Below are positions 29,839 through 40,068 of a DNA stretch of 64,000 bases, piece after piece. The position numbers and the translations under genes were made by a program. Position 1 is the stretch's first letter. Each line of letters starts with the position of its first letter. The notes beneath the pieces were generated by a model. The model ran no database searches and was not told where the DNA came from. It saw only the letters and a list, made by a program, of their open reading frames with translations. The DNA comes from Neisseria sp. Marseille-Q6792 (GTDB lineage Bacteria; Pseudomonadota; Gammaproteobacteria; Burkholderiales; Neisseriaceae): contig NZ_OW969598.1 of assembly GCF_943181435.1 (NCBI RefSeq), forward strand, positions 868,001-932,000, read 5' to 3'.

Positions 29839-31206
29839 ATGATTGACCTGCATACCGAATTTTCCCAACTCCTTCCGGCAGACGAAATCATTGAGCCTTC
29901 CCCGATACTTTTAAAAGATCAACGCAACCGTTTTACGTCTGCACCAGACATCATTTTGCAGCCGCGCAGCGTTGAAAGCGTTCAAACCATAATGCGCTTT
30001 TGCCACCAACACCATATTTCGGTAACTCCTCAAGGCGGCAATACCGGTTTGTGCGGCGCGGCAGTATCGGAAAACGGCGTATTGCTGAACCTTTCCAAAC
30101 TCAACCGCATCCGCAGCATCAATTTGTCAGACAACTGCATAACCGTCGAAGCAGGTTCCGTACTCCAAACCGTCCAACAGGCAGCCGAAGCCTCAAACAG
30201 GCTGTTTCCACTCAGCCTCGCCAGCGAAGGCTCGTGCCAAATCGGCGGCAACATCGCCTGCAATGCCGGAGGTTTGAACGTATTACGCTACGGCACAATG
30301 CGCGACCTGGTTATCGGTTTGGAAGTCGTCCTCCCCAACGGCGAACTGGTTTCCCATCTCTATCCCCTGCATAAAAACACCACCGGCTACGACCTGCGCC
30401 ATCTGTTTATCGGCAGCGAAGGCACACTGGGCATTATCACTGCAGCCACGCTCAAGCTGTTTGCCAACCCCTTAGACAAAGCAACCGCATGGGTCGGCAT
30501 ACCCGACATCGAATCCGCAGTCCGCCTGCTGACCGAAACCCAAGCACACTTTGCCGAACGCCTATGCAGTTTTGAGCTGATCAGCCGTTTTACTGCCGAG
30601 TTGTCCTCCGAATTCAGCAATCTCCCCCTGCCGACACACTCAGAATGGCACATCCTGCTTGAATTGACCGATTCACTGCCAAACGACAGCCTTAACGGGC
30701 AACTTGCCGAATTCCTATATGAAAAAGGCTTTACCGACAGCGTATTGGCACAAAGCGAACAAGAACGTATCAATATGTGGGCGTTGCGCGAAAACATCTC
30801 CGCATCGCAACGCAAACTGGGCACCAGCATCAAACACGATATTGCCGTCCCTATCGGGCGCGTTGCCGACTTTGTCCGCCGGTGCGCCAAAGATTTGGAA
30901 CAAAATTTCAAAGGCATACAAATCGTCTGCTTCGGACATCTGGGCGACGGCAGCCTGCACTACAATACTTTTCTGCCCGAAATCCTCAGCAATGAAGTCT
31001 ATCGTTACGAAAACGACATCAACAGCACAGTCTATTGCAACGTTCTTGCCTGCAATGGTACAGTTGCCGCAGAACACGGCATAGGTATCATCAAAAAACA
31101 GTGGCTGGACAAAGTACGCACACCTGCCGAAATTGCCCTGATGAAAAGCATCAAACAACACCTTGATCCATATAACATCATGAACCCGGGCAAACTTCTT
31201 CCATAA
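29839..31206 (+). CDS. FAD-linked D-2-hydroxyacid dehydrogenase (GlcD/D-2-hydroxyglutarate dehydrogenase family)
   Basis: This 455-residue flavoprotein has a PCMH FAD-binding domain (QPRSVESVQTIMRFCHQHHISVTPQGGNTGLCGAAV, with GGNIACNAGGLNVLRYG and the GSEGTLGIITAATLKLF block). A C-terminal FAD-oxidase domain contains FGHLGDGSLHYN and the end motif DPYNIMNPGKLLP. It oxidises a D-2-hydroxyacid such as D-2-hydroxyglutarate or D-lactate; which one cannot be decided. No glcE/glcF partners are adjacent, which favours a D-2-hydroxyglutarate-type single enzyme. It is followed after 34 bases by a DUF1877 gene. Confidence 0.88.
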   Translation: MIDLHTEFSQLLPADEIIEPSPILLKDQRNRFTSAPDIILQPRSVESVQTIMRFCHQHHISVTPQGGNTGLCGAAVSENGVLLNLSKLNRIRSINLSDNCITVEAGSVLQTVQQAAEASNRLFPLSLASEGSCQIGGNIACNAGGLNVLRYGTMRDLVIGLEVVLPNGELVSHLYPLHKNTTGYDLRHLFIGSEGTLGIITAATLKLFANPLDKATAWVGIPDIESAVRLLTETQAHFAERLCSFELISRFTAELSSEFSNLPLPTHSEWHILLELTDSLPNDSLNGQLAEFLYEKGFTDSVLAQSEQERINMWALRENISASQRKLGTSIKHDIAVPIGRVADFVRRCAKDLEQNFKGIQIVCFGHLGDGSLHYNTFLPEILSNEVYRYENDINSTVYCNVLACNGTVAAEHGIGIIKKQWLDKVRTPAEIALMKSIKQHLDPYNIMNPGKLLP

Positions 31207-31240
31207 ATAACTGATTCAAAATGAAATTATAGGAAATATC

Positions 31241-31747
31241 ATGGGAATGACAGCAACCTATCAACTGGTCGATAATGAAAAACTGGCTTTGCTTAAAAAC
31301 ACCGATACCGAATGGCAAGAATTGTTTGAAGAACTGGAAGATTTAGAGGATGAGGCTGCCGTCTGCCTCGACATCGATAAAATGTGGGATGTTTTGCATT
31401 TTGTACTGACCGGAACAAGTGCAGAAAATCCCTTAAAGGGCAATCTGTTATCCGAATCAATCGTCGGAACGGCACCCATTTCGGACGACGACGGATACGC
31501 CGCTTATATCGAATCCGCCCAAATCCATGAAATCATCTCAGCTTTGGAAGGCTTCGACATAAAAAGCGCAATGGAGCATTTCAGTATGCAGGTGTGCAAA
31601 GAGCATCATATCTACCCCGACATTTGGGATTATGAAGATGAAATTGATGATATAAAAGAAGAAATTACCGACTACTTTTACAAAATCGGCAATTTTTACA
31701 AAACCGCCCGGCATTCAAATAGCAATGTACTGGTCAGCATTTACTAA
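31241..31747 (+). CDS. DUF1877 (YfbM-like) protein
   Basis: This 168-residue acidic cytoplasmic protein starts MGMTATYQLVDNEKL and carries LDIDKMWDVLHFVLTGT and NPLKGNLLSESIVGTAPI, blocks characteristic of DUF1877/YfbM. Function is unknown; family members often occur near toxin-immunity loci. The region 31241-32070 may be a small accessory pocket, because the next gene is also of toxin-neighbour type. The ATG has TAGGAAATATC upstream. Confidence 0.82.
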   Translation: MGMTATYQLVDNEKLALLKNTDTEWQELFEELEDLEDEAAVCLDIDKMWDVLHFVLTGTSAENPLKGNLLSESIVGTAPISDDDGYAAYIESAQIHEIISALEGFDIKSAMEHFSMQVCKEHHIYPDIWDYEDEIDDIKEEITDYFYKIGNFYKTARHSNSNVLVSIY

Positions 31748-31837
31748 ATATATTTCAAACACCACGGAAACTTTAATGAAGACAAAGTACGGAATCGCAC
31801 TCAAGGAAACCTAGGTATTTCAACCTGGGAGACCATC

Positions 31838-32068
31838 ATGAGTAAAAGTTACAGAAAACACCCCTTTTCCCCTATAACCACGGCAGTCAGCGAAAAACAG
31901 GACAAACGCCTTGCCAACCAGAAATTACGGAGAATAGCGCGCGAATGTCTGAAACAAGGAAAAGAACCACCCCACCATATCAGGGCAATCAGCAACGTTT
32001 ACGATTTCGCCAAAGACGGGCATTTCCGTTTTTCCGCTTCCCGTCATCCGCATCTTTTACGCAAATAG
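31838..32068 (+). CDS. Small basic protein of unknown function
   Basis: This 76-residue, strongly basic protein (KSYRKHP; KRLANQKLRRIARECLKQGK) has no signal or membrane segment. I recall similar short proteins beside Rhs/toxin-immunity genes, but I can assign no role. It has GGGAGACCATC before the ATG and ends at a clear terminator, which supports it as real. Confidence 0.65.
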   Translation: MSKSYRKHPFSPITTAVSEKQDKRLANQKLRRIARECLKQGKEPPHHIRAISNVYDFAKDGHFRFSASRHPHLLRK

Positions 32069-32093
32069 AAAACAGGGCAACCGCCCTGTTTTT
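32069..32093 (+). terminator. Intrinsic terminator after the small basic gene
   Basis: AAAACAGGGC and GCCCTGTTTT form a 10-bp stem with a 5-base loop and trailing T-run. Confidence 0.88.
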
Positions 32094-32148
32094 CCGTTTC
32101 GTATTTCAACACCATTGTTCAAATGCCGTCTGAAACCGCATCCCCCCA

Positions 32149-32595
32149 TCAGCGCGTATGCTTAATCAACCGCTGTTTTTCACGTTTCCAGTCGGCTTCC
32201 TTCATACTCTGTCGTTTATCGTGCTGTTTCTTACCTTTTGCCAAACCGATTTCCATCTTGATTTTTCCGCGCAAAAAATGCAAATCCAGCGGCACAATAG
32301 TGTAACCTGCACGTTCGGTTTTGCCGATTAATTTGTTGATTTCCGATTGTTTTAACAACAGCTTGCGCGGGCGCGTGGCATCAGGTTTGATGTGTGTCGA
32401 AGCCGTAGGCAACGCGGTAATATGGCAGCCAACCAGATAAAACGCATCTTTTTTCCAATAAATATAACTCTCTTTAAGCTGTACGCGCGCGGCGCGGATT
32501 GCTTTGACTTCCCAGCCTTCCAATACCAAACCGGCTTCAATCCGGTCTTCAATAAAAAAATCGTGAAATGCTTTTTTATTATTCGCAATAGCCAT
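32149..32595 (-). CDS. smpB: tmRNA-binding protein SmpB
   Basis: This 148-residue partner of tmRNA is required for trans-translation rescue of stalled ribosomes. The conserved N-terminal [33 protein letters not shown] and the basic tail [26 protein letters not shown] that reaches into the decoding centre are both present. The ATG at 32595 is preceded by AGGGGTG. It is probably cotranscribed with waaF, 54 bases upstream. Confidence 0.97.
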   Translation of the reverse strand: MAIANNKKAFHDFFIEDRIEAGLVLEGWEVKAIRAARVQLKESYIYWKKDAFYLVGCHITALPTASTHIKPDATRPRKLLLKQSEINKLIGKTERAGYTIVPLDLHFLRGKIKMEIGLAKGKKQHDKRQSMKEADWKREKQRLIKHTR

Positions 32596-32649
32596 AAACA
32601 CCCCTATCAATAATCAGCCGCCGCCGGGCAAAATTAGAAAACAAAAACA

Positions 32650-33660
32650 TCATACCGCCTCTTCAACCGCCTGCACAATCTTCTCGGGATACAGCCTGTT
32701 GAGGCAGTCTGTATGCCCTAGTGGACATTCTCGTTTGAAACAGGGCGAACATTCCAAGTGCAGGCTGACGATTTTCGCCCTGTCGCTCAAAGGTGGCGTA
32801 TGCGTCGGGCTGGAAGAACCGTAAACCGCCACTACCTTTCTGCCCAAAGCTGCCGCCAAGTGCATCAGCCCGCTGTCGTTGCACACGACCGTGTCCGCCA
32901 ACGACAGCAAATCCATTGCCTGCGACAAATCGGTCTTTCCGCATAAATTCACACATATGCCGTCTGAAAGGCGGTTGATTTCCTCGGCAATTTCATCATC
33001 TTTTTGCGAACCGAACAGCCAAACCTGCCAACCCGCCGCCGAATAATGTTTGCCCAACTCGGCAAAATGCTTTGCCGGCCAACGCTTTGCCGGTCCGAAT
33101 TCCGCACCCGGACAAAAAGCCAAAACAGGCTTTCCAATATCCAAGCCAAAGGTTTCGACAGAAATTTTCCTCTGCCGTTCATCAATGGAAAACTTAGGAA
33201 ATCCTGAACACCCGTCAAAATCTTTCTGACTCTGATGCGCAAGAGCCGTATATCTATCCACCATCAAAGGCAGACGTTCCTTATCCAGCCTGCGTATATC
33301 GTTCAACAGAAAATAACGGCTTTCGCCGACATAACCCGTCCTTTTGGCGATACCCGTTGCCAACGCGATGATTGCCGATTTCAAAGAACCGGGCAACACG
33401 ATAACCTGATCGTATCCGCGCCGCCCCAAATCCCTGCCGACCCGCCAGCGGCGTTTCAACTCCAACGCACCGTGTCCGAACGGATTCTCAAGAATTTCAT
33501 TCACTTCCGGCATACGCTCGAACACCGCCATCGACCACTTCGGCGCGAACACATCAATCGTGCAACCTGGATGAAGTTCCTTCAAACGGCGGAACAAGGG
33601 CTGGGTCATCACGCAGTCGCCTATCCAACTGGGGGAAATAATCAGGATTTTGATGGACAT
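32650..33660 (-). CDS. waaF: ADP-heptose:LPS heptosyltransferase II
   Basis: This 336-residue GT9-family glycosyltransferase adds the second heptose to the inner core of lipooligosaccharide. It opens with ILIISPSWIGDCVMTQPLFRRLKE and has LAFCPGAEFGPAKRWPAKHFAELG (ADP-heptose binding, about residues 177-200) and NDSGLMHLAAALGRKVVAVYGSSSPTHTPPL near the C terminus. Full length and uninterrupted, so complete inner core is expected. tRNA-Asn lies just upstream on the same strand. Confidence 0.95.
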   Translation of the reverse strand: MSIKILIISPSWIGDCVMTQPLFRRLKELHPGCTIDVFAPKWSMAVFERMPEVNEILENPFGHGALELKRRWRVGRDLGRRGYDQVIVLPGSLKSAIIALATGIAKRTGYVGESRYFLLNDIRRLDKERLPLMVDRYTALAHQSQKDFDGCSGFPKFSIDERQRKISVETFGLDIGKPVLAFCPGAEFGPAKRWPAKHFAELGKHYSAAGWQVWLFGSQKDDEIAEEINRLSDGICVNLCGKTDLSQAMDLLSLADTVVCNDSGLMHLAAALGRKVVAVYGSSSPTHTPPLSDRAKIVSLHLECSPCFKRECPLGHTDCLNRLYPEKIVQAVEEAV

Positions 33661-33790
33661 AACAAGAAACCGAAATCAGACAAGCAGAATTTTACCGCGA
33701 AACCGTTGGAAAACCTATCTTGCCGCATTCCGAACACCGGACGTGCAAATATGAAAAAGCCTGAACAATCATGTTCAGGCTTTAGAATTT

Positions 33791-33866
33791 TGGCTCCCCG
33801 ACCTGGGCTCGAACCAGGGACCTGCGGATTAACAGTCCGTCGCTCTACCGACTGAGCTATCGGGGA
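33791..33866 (-). tRNA. tRNA-Asn (anticodon GTT)
   Basis: Read on the minus strand, the 76-base gene begins TCCCCGATAGCTCAG and ends GTCGGGGAGCCA with an encoded CCA. A 7-bp acceptor stem, the D-loop GTCGGTAGA, anticodon arm GGACTGTTAATCC with GTT, and the TTCGAGCC T-loop are all present. The 190 bases upstream to 34056 show no gene. Confidence 0.97.
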
Positions 33867-34056
33867 ATGGGGCGTATTATAGCGTCCGGAAAAAATGTGT
33901 CAATCCTTAATTTTGGAAAAATGGGCGACAAAACGACAAGCATATGAATCAGAAAGACATTAAGACCGATGCCTTAAAAGGATTGCCGTTGTATGAATTT
34001 CCACAGCCGTCATCACACCATATTTAAGCCCGATGAGCCGTTCTGCATTTCCCCGC

Positions 34057-34809
34057 TTAAAACAATGCCGTCTGAACTTCGTCGCGTTCCAAAGCCAGTA
34101 AAAACTGTTTGCGGTTCAACCCACCTGCGTAGCCGGTCAGTTTGCCGTCGCTGCCGATGACGCGGTGGCAGGGAATCAGAATGGACACCTTGTTCTGCCC
34201 GTTGGCGGCGGCAACGGCGCGGACGGCTTTGGGGTTGCCCAAACGCTGCGCCTGCTCCTTATAACTGCGCGTTTCGCCGTAAGGAATCGCCAAAAGTGCG
34301 TCCCACGCCTGTTTTTGAAACGCCGTACCAATCATTTCCAAGGGCGTGGCAAAAGTTTTCAGACGGCATTGGAAATACAAGTCCAATTCCTGCCGCAAAA
34401 GTTGCGTCCGCTCATCCTCCCGAAACACAAACTGCCCGCGCAAGGCTTTTTGGACGGCGGTAATTTCCTGCTCCATATGCTTCTGCCCGACAAATTCCAG
34501 CAGACACAAACCCCTACTGCCGAACACCGCCAGCATCTCGCCCAAAGGCGTGGCAATGGCGGCGGAGGTCAGTTCGTTCAAGCTGTCGGGATAACGCGCT
34601 TCCAACAGACGGATGGCTCGGTGGATGCGGACATATTCTTCGGGCGTGCAGCCGATACAGTCGATAAAATCCTGCTCGAACTGCTTGGCTTCGTGTTCCG
34701 TCAGATTGGGATACGGCATAACTTCGCACTCAAAAACTTGGGTTTCGAGCCAATGGCGGATTTCATCCCATTTTGACGGCAGATTGTTTAAGGAAGGCAG
34801 GGTAATCAT
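34057..34809 (-). CDS. ogt: Methylated-DNA--protein-cysteine methyltransferase (Ogt/Ada C-terminal type)
   Basis: This 250-residue suicide enzyme repairs O6-alkylguanine. The alkyl-accepting Cys is in ILIPCHRVIGSDGKLTGYAGG (about residues 212-232), preceded by the DNA-binding AIPYGETRSYKEQAQRLGNPKAVRAVAAANGQN. The first ~80 residues include an AraC-like CTPEEYVRIHRAIRLLEARYP segment, as in Ada-type proteins, but no Ada N-terminal Cys4 zinc domain. The ATG at 34809 has GGAGCAAACG upstream; a 39-codon extension is unlikely. An uptake sequence overlaps the last codons (34065-34076). Confidence 0.9.
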   Translation of the reverse strand: MITLPSLNNLPSKWDEIRHWLETQVFECEVMPYPNLTEHEAKQFEQDFIDCIGCTPEEYVRIHRAIRLLEARYPDSLNELTSAAIATPLGEMLAVFGSRGLCLLEFVGQKHMEQEITAVQKALRGQFVFREDERTQLLRQELDLYFQCRLKTFATPLEMIGTAFQKQAWDALLAIPYGETRSYKEQAQRLGNPKAVRAVAAANGQNKVSILIPCHRVIGSDGKLTGYAGGLNRKQFLLALERDEVQTALF

Positions 34810-34966
34810 TCGTTTGCTCCGTATCTCTATCATGGATTTGACGGCAAAATTCCCAATTTTCGCCATTCCCGCACGCTGATGCAGGAACGGGCTACGACGT
34901 AAATCTTGAGGGTTAGGTTGCGGCAATGCCTAAATATTCGATATTTCTAAAGCCTCAGGGAAAGGA

Positions 34967-35010
34967 ATGTTTCAACACACAGGACGACACATAAAGCGTC
35001 GCCCTATGAA
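34967..35010. repeat. Dispersed hairpin repeat, copy B (half)
   Basis: GTTTCAACACACAGGACG, then ACACATAAAG, then CGTCGCCCTATG corresponds to the first half of the repeat also found near 12530 and 36556. The second half is missing and an extended uptake half-sequence (TTTCAGACGGCC) follows. It lies in the 349-base gap between ogt and the PEBP gene, which otherwise holds only another partial uptake sequence. Confidence 0.7.
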
Positions 35011-35158
35011 AAATTTCAGACGGCCTTCAAAGGCTCGTCTGAAACCACGATTTTTGCATTTGCGCATTTCGGCACATCATCCAACCGTTTCGGCACATTC
35101 CTGCCGCCGTTGACAGCCTATAATGAATCCACTTATTCATCAAGCAAAGGAATCATCT

Positions 35159-35716
35159 ATGCAAACCCGCATTCTCTCCGCCGTACTGCTGGCTTTTTCA
35201 ACCGCTGCCTTTGCCGGGGGCGCATTCACGCTGCAATTCGACAACCCGTCCGAAGACGGCGGCTTCACGCAAAACCAGCTTTTGAGCGCGCCTTACGGAT
35301 TTGGCTGTTCGGGCGGCAATGCTTCGCCCGCGCTGTCGTGGAAAAATCCGCCCGCCGGGACAAAAAGTTTCGTCCTGACCGTTTACGATAAAGACGCGCC
35401 GACCGGCCTGGGCTGGATGCATTGGGTGGTCGCCGACATTCCCGCCGATGTCCGCCGCCTGCCCGCAGGCATTACCGCGCAAGGCGGCAGGCTGCCCAAA
35501 GGCGCGCTGCAAACCCGCACAGACTTCGGCACGCCGGGCTACGGCGGCGCGTGTCCGCCCGAAGGCAGGGAACACCGCTACGAATTCACGCTCACCGCGC
35601 TAAAAGTCGCCAAGCTGCCGAACATTACCGCCGAATCCACACCCGCGCTGGTCGGCTTCTTCACTAAGGCAAACAGCTTGGGCGAAGCAAAATTCACGGT
35701 CGAACACCGACGCTGA
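35159..35716 (+). CDS. YbhB/YbcL-type phosphatidylethanolamine-binding (PEBP) family protein, periplasmic
   Basis: This 185-residue protein has a signal peptide MQTRILSAVLLAFSTAAFA. The mature PEBP/Raf-kinase-inhibitor fold shows GNASPALSWKNPPAGTKSFVLTVYDKDAPTG (conserved D-x-D-A-P ligand loop), MHWVVADIP and GYGGACPPEGREHRYEFTLTAL. Bacterial members are soluble periplasmic or cytoplasmic proteins of unclear ligand. The ATG at 35159 follows AAAGGA; a 12-codon upstream extension would spoil the signal peptide. It ends 23 bases inside the convergent AraC gene. Confidence 0.9.
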   Translation: MQTRILSAVLLAFSTAAFAGGAFTLQFDNPSEDGGFTQNQLLSAPYGFGCSGGNASPALSWKNPPAGTKSFVLTVYDKDAPTGLGWMHWVVADIPADVRRLPAGITAQGGRLPKGALQTRTDFGTPGYGGACPPEGREHRYEFTLTALKVAKLPNITAESTPALVGFFTKANSLGEAKFTVEHRR

Positions 35717-36542
35717 CCTGCCCCGTGCGCCGATATGCCGCCTGCTCCGCTTCCGAGCGGACCGCCGACGGTACGCAACCGAACCGCTCTTTGAAGCGCG
35801 CGCTGAAACGGGACGGGCAGTCATAGCCGACCGCGCCGGCAATCTGCGCCACCGGCCATTGCGTAACCTGCAACAGCGTCAGCGCGCGCATCATGCGCAC
35901 ATCCGTCAGCAGCGTACGGAAATTCGTATCCTGCCGCGCCAACCGCCGCCGCAACGCGGCTTCGCTGCAATTAAGCCGCTGCGCCAGCATCGCCGACGAC
36001 CAGTCCGCAGCCATATCGGCGGTAATCAGTTTGCGGATTTGCCGCATCAGGTTGACGCCTTCGTACACGGTAAAACCGATGCCGTCATGCTGCAACCACG
36101 CCAACACGCCGCAAAGCGCGGCCTCCGCCGCATTGTGCGGCACTTCTTCATCCGCCAGTACCGCAGCCGCATAATCAAACGCCGCGTTCATCCGCCCGGG
36201 ATGCGGCAGCTTCACCGCATCGCACACTGCCTGCGCCGTCCCGTATTGTGCGGCAAACCTTTCTACGGTTTCCTGTTCGAAAGCAATCCATTGCGCCTGA
36301 TAGAGGCCGTCTGAATCGGGAATATTGATGACGTCAAACGTCTGTCCGCCTGCCAACGCGACCGCCTCACCCGCCGCAATCCTCAATTCGCGCCCCACCC
36401 ACCGCAACTTCTTACATCCGCGCCGCACGATAAGCACAGCCGGTTCATATACCGCCACGCTGCGGTACAAGGCGGTATGGTGTTGCACGATGCCGCCTAA
36501 AGCACCCAATCGTTCGCGCGTATGAAAGTAATTTGACGGCAC
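35694..36542 (-). CDS. AraC-family transcriptional regulator
   Basis: This 282-residue protein has an N-terminal cupin-like sensing domain and a C-terminal double helix-turn-helix: SSAMLAQRLNCSEAALRRRLA, then LLQVTQWPVAQIAGAVGYDCPSRFSARFKERFG, which is the AraC signature. I place the start at GTG 36542, because GAGGAA lies 7 bases upstream. An ATG 13 codons further up lies inside a dispersed repeat and lacks a ribosome-binding site. Target genes are unknown. The 3' end overlaps the PEBP gene by 23 bases. Confidence 0.85.
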   Translation of the reverse strand: MPSNYFHTRERLGALGGIVQHHTALYRSVAVYEPAVLIVRRGCKKLRWVGRELRIAAGEAVALAGGQTFDVINIPDSDGLYQAQWIAFEQETVERFAAQYGTAQAVCDAVKLPHPGRMNAAFDYAAAVLADEEVPHNAAEAALCGVLAWLQHDGIGFTVYEGVNLMRQIRKLITADMAADWSSAMLAQRLNCSEAALRRRLARQDTNFRTLLTDVRMMRALTLLQVTQWPVAQIAGAVGYDCPSRFSARFKERFGCVPSAVRSEAEQAAYRRTGQVSVGVRP

Positions 36543-36555
36543 GGTTATATTCCTC

Positions 36556-36640
36556 AATGGTTCCAACACACAGGGCTGCACATAAAGGCGCAGCCCTGTT
36601 TACCCTGATTTGGAAGGGGTTACTTCCCAAAAAATAAACC
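36556..36640. repeat. Dispersed hairpin repeat, copy C
   Basis: This is the fullest copy: GGTTCCAACACACAGGGCTGC, ACATAAAG, GCGCAGCCCTG (perfect 8-bp stem AGGGCTGC/GCAGCCCT), then CCCTGATTTGGAAGGGGTTACT and TCCCAAAAAATAA. It stands immediately upstream of the AraC gene's start. The remaining gap to dapE (36641-36926) carries a GGGGAGGG/CCCTCCCC-type repeat pair (36705-36815) and no gene. Confidence 0.75.
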
Positions 36641-36926
36641 AAAATTCTACTGTCCTGAAAGGCCGGGTTTCAACCATATTCCATCGGCGTGCCTGCAATT
36701 TGCTCCCTCCCCTGTAGGGGAGGGTTGGAAAGAGGGTAAAACGGGGCAGATACAGGCAATATGTCCGTTGCTGACCCAATGCCCTCTCCCTAGCCCTCTC
36801 CCACGGGAGAAGGAATGGATTGCCGTTTAAATAAATCGCCCTACATAAAAATCAATGCGTTATCTCAAACTCACGTTAGGTCTAATCAAATGGTCGGATA
36901 TCCGTATCCGACAGCCCATCTTCTTT

Positions 36927-38171
<1,245 letters not shown>

Positions 38172-38792
38172 TCAAGCACCATGACACGCTTCGTAAAGCG
38201 GCAGCAAATCTTCCACCGTTTCCGCTATCCATTTCACGACATCCTGCTTGCCCAAATCGTCGCGTTCGATGTGTTTGCCGATGCAGAAAAAGTCTTCGTC
38301 GTTTTGCAACCTTCGGTCGGATTCATTTTGCTGCGCGACGGTGCGGTAGTCGTCGTATTCGCTTTCCGCGCCGTGCCACATATCGAATGCGGCGTATTTG
38401 TCGGTATCGAAATCATCCAGCCAGCGGTTGTATTCCGGCAGTGCAATCGGCGACACGTCGGCTTTGTAGCAGTGCCAATCCAAGCTGACGCTCAAACGGC
38501 GGCGGTTAAGTAGTATCGACAGGATGGCAGCAGAGTTCTTGTATTGGGCGTATTTGAAATAGGCAAAGAAATGGGCGCGCACCTGCCAGCCGTTACACCA
38601 GCGTTCGATATGCGGCGGGGCGAAAGGTTCGCCCAATTCGGCGGCAACCTGCTGTATCAACTGCTGCCATATCTGCCAGTTTTCCTTGTAATCGGCTTTG
38701 ATTTGCGGAATGCTTTCGGGCTGGTATTTCTTGAGCTGGGCAAACTGGAAAAACGGGATATTGAACAAATCGCAGCTTTTCGGGGTCAGCAT
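38172..38792 (-). CDS. Conserved protein of unknown function upstream of dapE
   Basis: This 206-residue protein is rich in Trp and Tyr (WCNGWQVRAHFFAYFKYAQYKNSAAI; SLDWHCYKAD; YNRWLDDFDTDKYAAFDMWHG), with no signal peptide or membrane helix. I do not recognise a family. The charged, aromatic composition hints at a nucleic-acid or nucleotide-binding role, but nothing is diagnostic. The ATG at 38792 has a strong AAAGGAAGCC upstream; a 28-codon extension is rejected. It lies 99 bases upstream of the dapE start, with a DUS terminator between. Confidence 0.8.
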   Translation of the reverse strand: MLTPKSCDLFNIPFFQFAQLKKYQPESIPQIKADYKENWQIWQQLIQQVAAELGEPFAPPHIERWCNGWQVRAHFFAYFKYAQYKNSAAILSILLNRRRLSVSLDWHCYKADVSPIALPEYNRWLDDFDTDKYAAFDMWHGAESEYDDYRTVAQQNESDRRLQNDEDFFCIGKHIERDDLGKQDVVKWIAETVEDLLPLYEACHGA

Positions 38793-38911
38793 GGTTGGCT
38801 TCCTTTTCAGACGACGTGGTTGTGTTACGGGGGATACTGAGGCCGTCTGAAAATCTGTTTTCAAGTTTTCAGACAACCTTTGTTTGAAGAAACGGCAATC
38901 TGCAAACGACC

Positions 38912-39421
38912 TTATCTGCGCCTGCGCGCCGCCATGATTTCGCCGATTTCGGTCAGTTTTTCTTTTGGGATAAAGGTGTTGCCCATATCAAACAGCGGCT
39001 CTTCAATCGCCAAATGAACATCATATCCCGCCACAAAACGTTTGAACGCTTCCGCATCGGGAACATAAGCATTGTCTGCTTCGAGCTTGGCAAATTCGGC
39101 GGAAACAGCCGCCCAGTTGTCGTGCAGCCCGATATGTTGGCGCAAAAGCTCGTCCACACCTTCACGTGCTTGCGGCGCATATTGCAGCAGGAGCGGGAAA
39201 AAGTTTTCTTCTTCGTCTTCATGGTGCAGCGGCGCGGCAACATTAAAATACTGGGCGATTTGGCGGATGGTTTGCAAAACAATCTGATTGCAGCCGTTTT
39301 CGGCGATATAGTCCGACAGCATGGCGACTTGTCCGCAGAAACGGCGCACTTTGCCGTGGCAGGCATACAGCATTTCAATCGGTTCGGCAAAGGTAACGCT
39401 TTTGGTTTCAAACGGATTCAT
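38912..39421 (-). CDS. Hemerythrin-like (HHE) domain protein
   Basis: This 169-residue four-helix protein has hemerythrin-type iron ligands: H in [31 protein letters not shown], and the C-terminal [13 protein letters not shown]. Such proteins bind a di-iron centre and act in oxygen or nitrosative stress or iron-sulfur repair. It is related to but distinct from the ScdA/YtfE repair proteins, as it lacks their N-terminal domain. The terminal RRRR tail is unusual. Confidence 0.85.
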   Translation of the reverse strand: MNPFETKSVTFAEPIEMLYACHGKVRRFCGQVAMLSDYIAENGCNQIVLQTIRQIAQYFNVAAPLHHEDEEENFFPLLLQYAPQAREGVDELLRQHIGLHDNWAAVSAEFAKLEADNAYVPDAEAFKRFVAGYDVHLAIEEPLFDMGNTFIPKEKLTEIGEIMAARRRR

Positions 39422-39513
39422 GGTTTTTAGGTTTTATTCTTAAATTAACGTTTCCAGATTATAACAAAACAGCCTGCACAAGGCAGGCTGTCTGTTTTCA
39501 AGCTTTAGACGGA

Positions 39514-40068
39514 TTAGTCAACCAAAGTAACTTTACCGTTCATCAAAGCACCGTGACCTGGGAAGGTACAAGCGAATTTATATTCGCCGCCGGCCAATTT
39601 AGCAGGATCCAGAGTCAGGGAAGCTTCTTCGCCGCCGCCAATCAGTTTGGTGTGGGCAACAACGCGTGCATCATCAGGTTTAACATAATCGGTATCGGCA
39701 GCACCTACGCCGTCTTTAAATACGCCGTCCATGTCTTCAGCTTTGGCAATCACGAGGTTGTGACCCATGCTGGCTTTGGGTTGCGTACCGGTATGTTTCA
39801 GAGTGATGGTGAACTCTTTACAAGCCTTGCTGACTTGGATGTCTTTGGTGTTGAACTGCATATTGTCGTTGGCTTCAACAGTAGTTGCACAGTTGCCGGC
39901 GGCAGGTGCGGCTGCGGTGTCAGCCGGTGCAGCCTCAGAGGCCGCAGGTGCTTCGGCAGCAGGAGCCTCAGAAGCTGCAGGAGCCTCGGCAGCAGGTGCG
40001 GCAGGTTCTTGAGAGCAGGCAGCCAAACCGATAACGGCAGCAGAAATCAGAGCCAGATAAGCTTTCAT
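39514..40068 (-). CDS. laz: Lipid-modified azurin (Laz), H.8-containing
   Basis: This 184-residue precursor has a signal peptide with lipobox GLAAC (Cys18). A ~40-residue H.8-like linker of Ala/Glu/Pro repeats follows ([16 protein letters not shown]), then a 127-residue azurin domain. The type-1 copper ligands are present: His in SMGHNLVI, and Cys, His, Met in [10 protein letters not shown]. Laz is an outer-membrane electron carrier associated with defence against peroxide and copper stress. It is the second H.8 protein of the window. The following ~280 bases upstream are non-coding. Confidence 0.97.
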   Translation of the reverse strand: MKAYLALISAAVIGLAACSQEPAAPAAEAPAASEAPAAEAPAASEAAPADTAAAPAAGNCATTVEANDNMQFNTKDIQVSKACKEFTITLKHTGTQPKASMGHNLVIAKAEDMDGVFKDGVGAADTDYVKPDDARVVAHTKLIGGGEEASLTLDPAKLAGGEYKFACTFPGHGALMNGKVTLVD

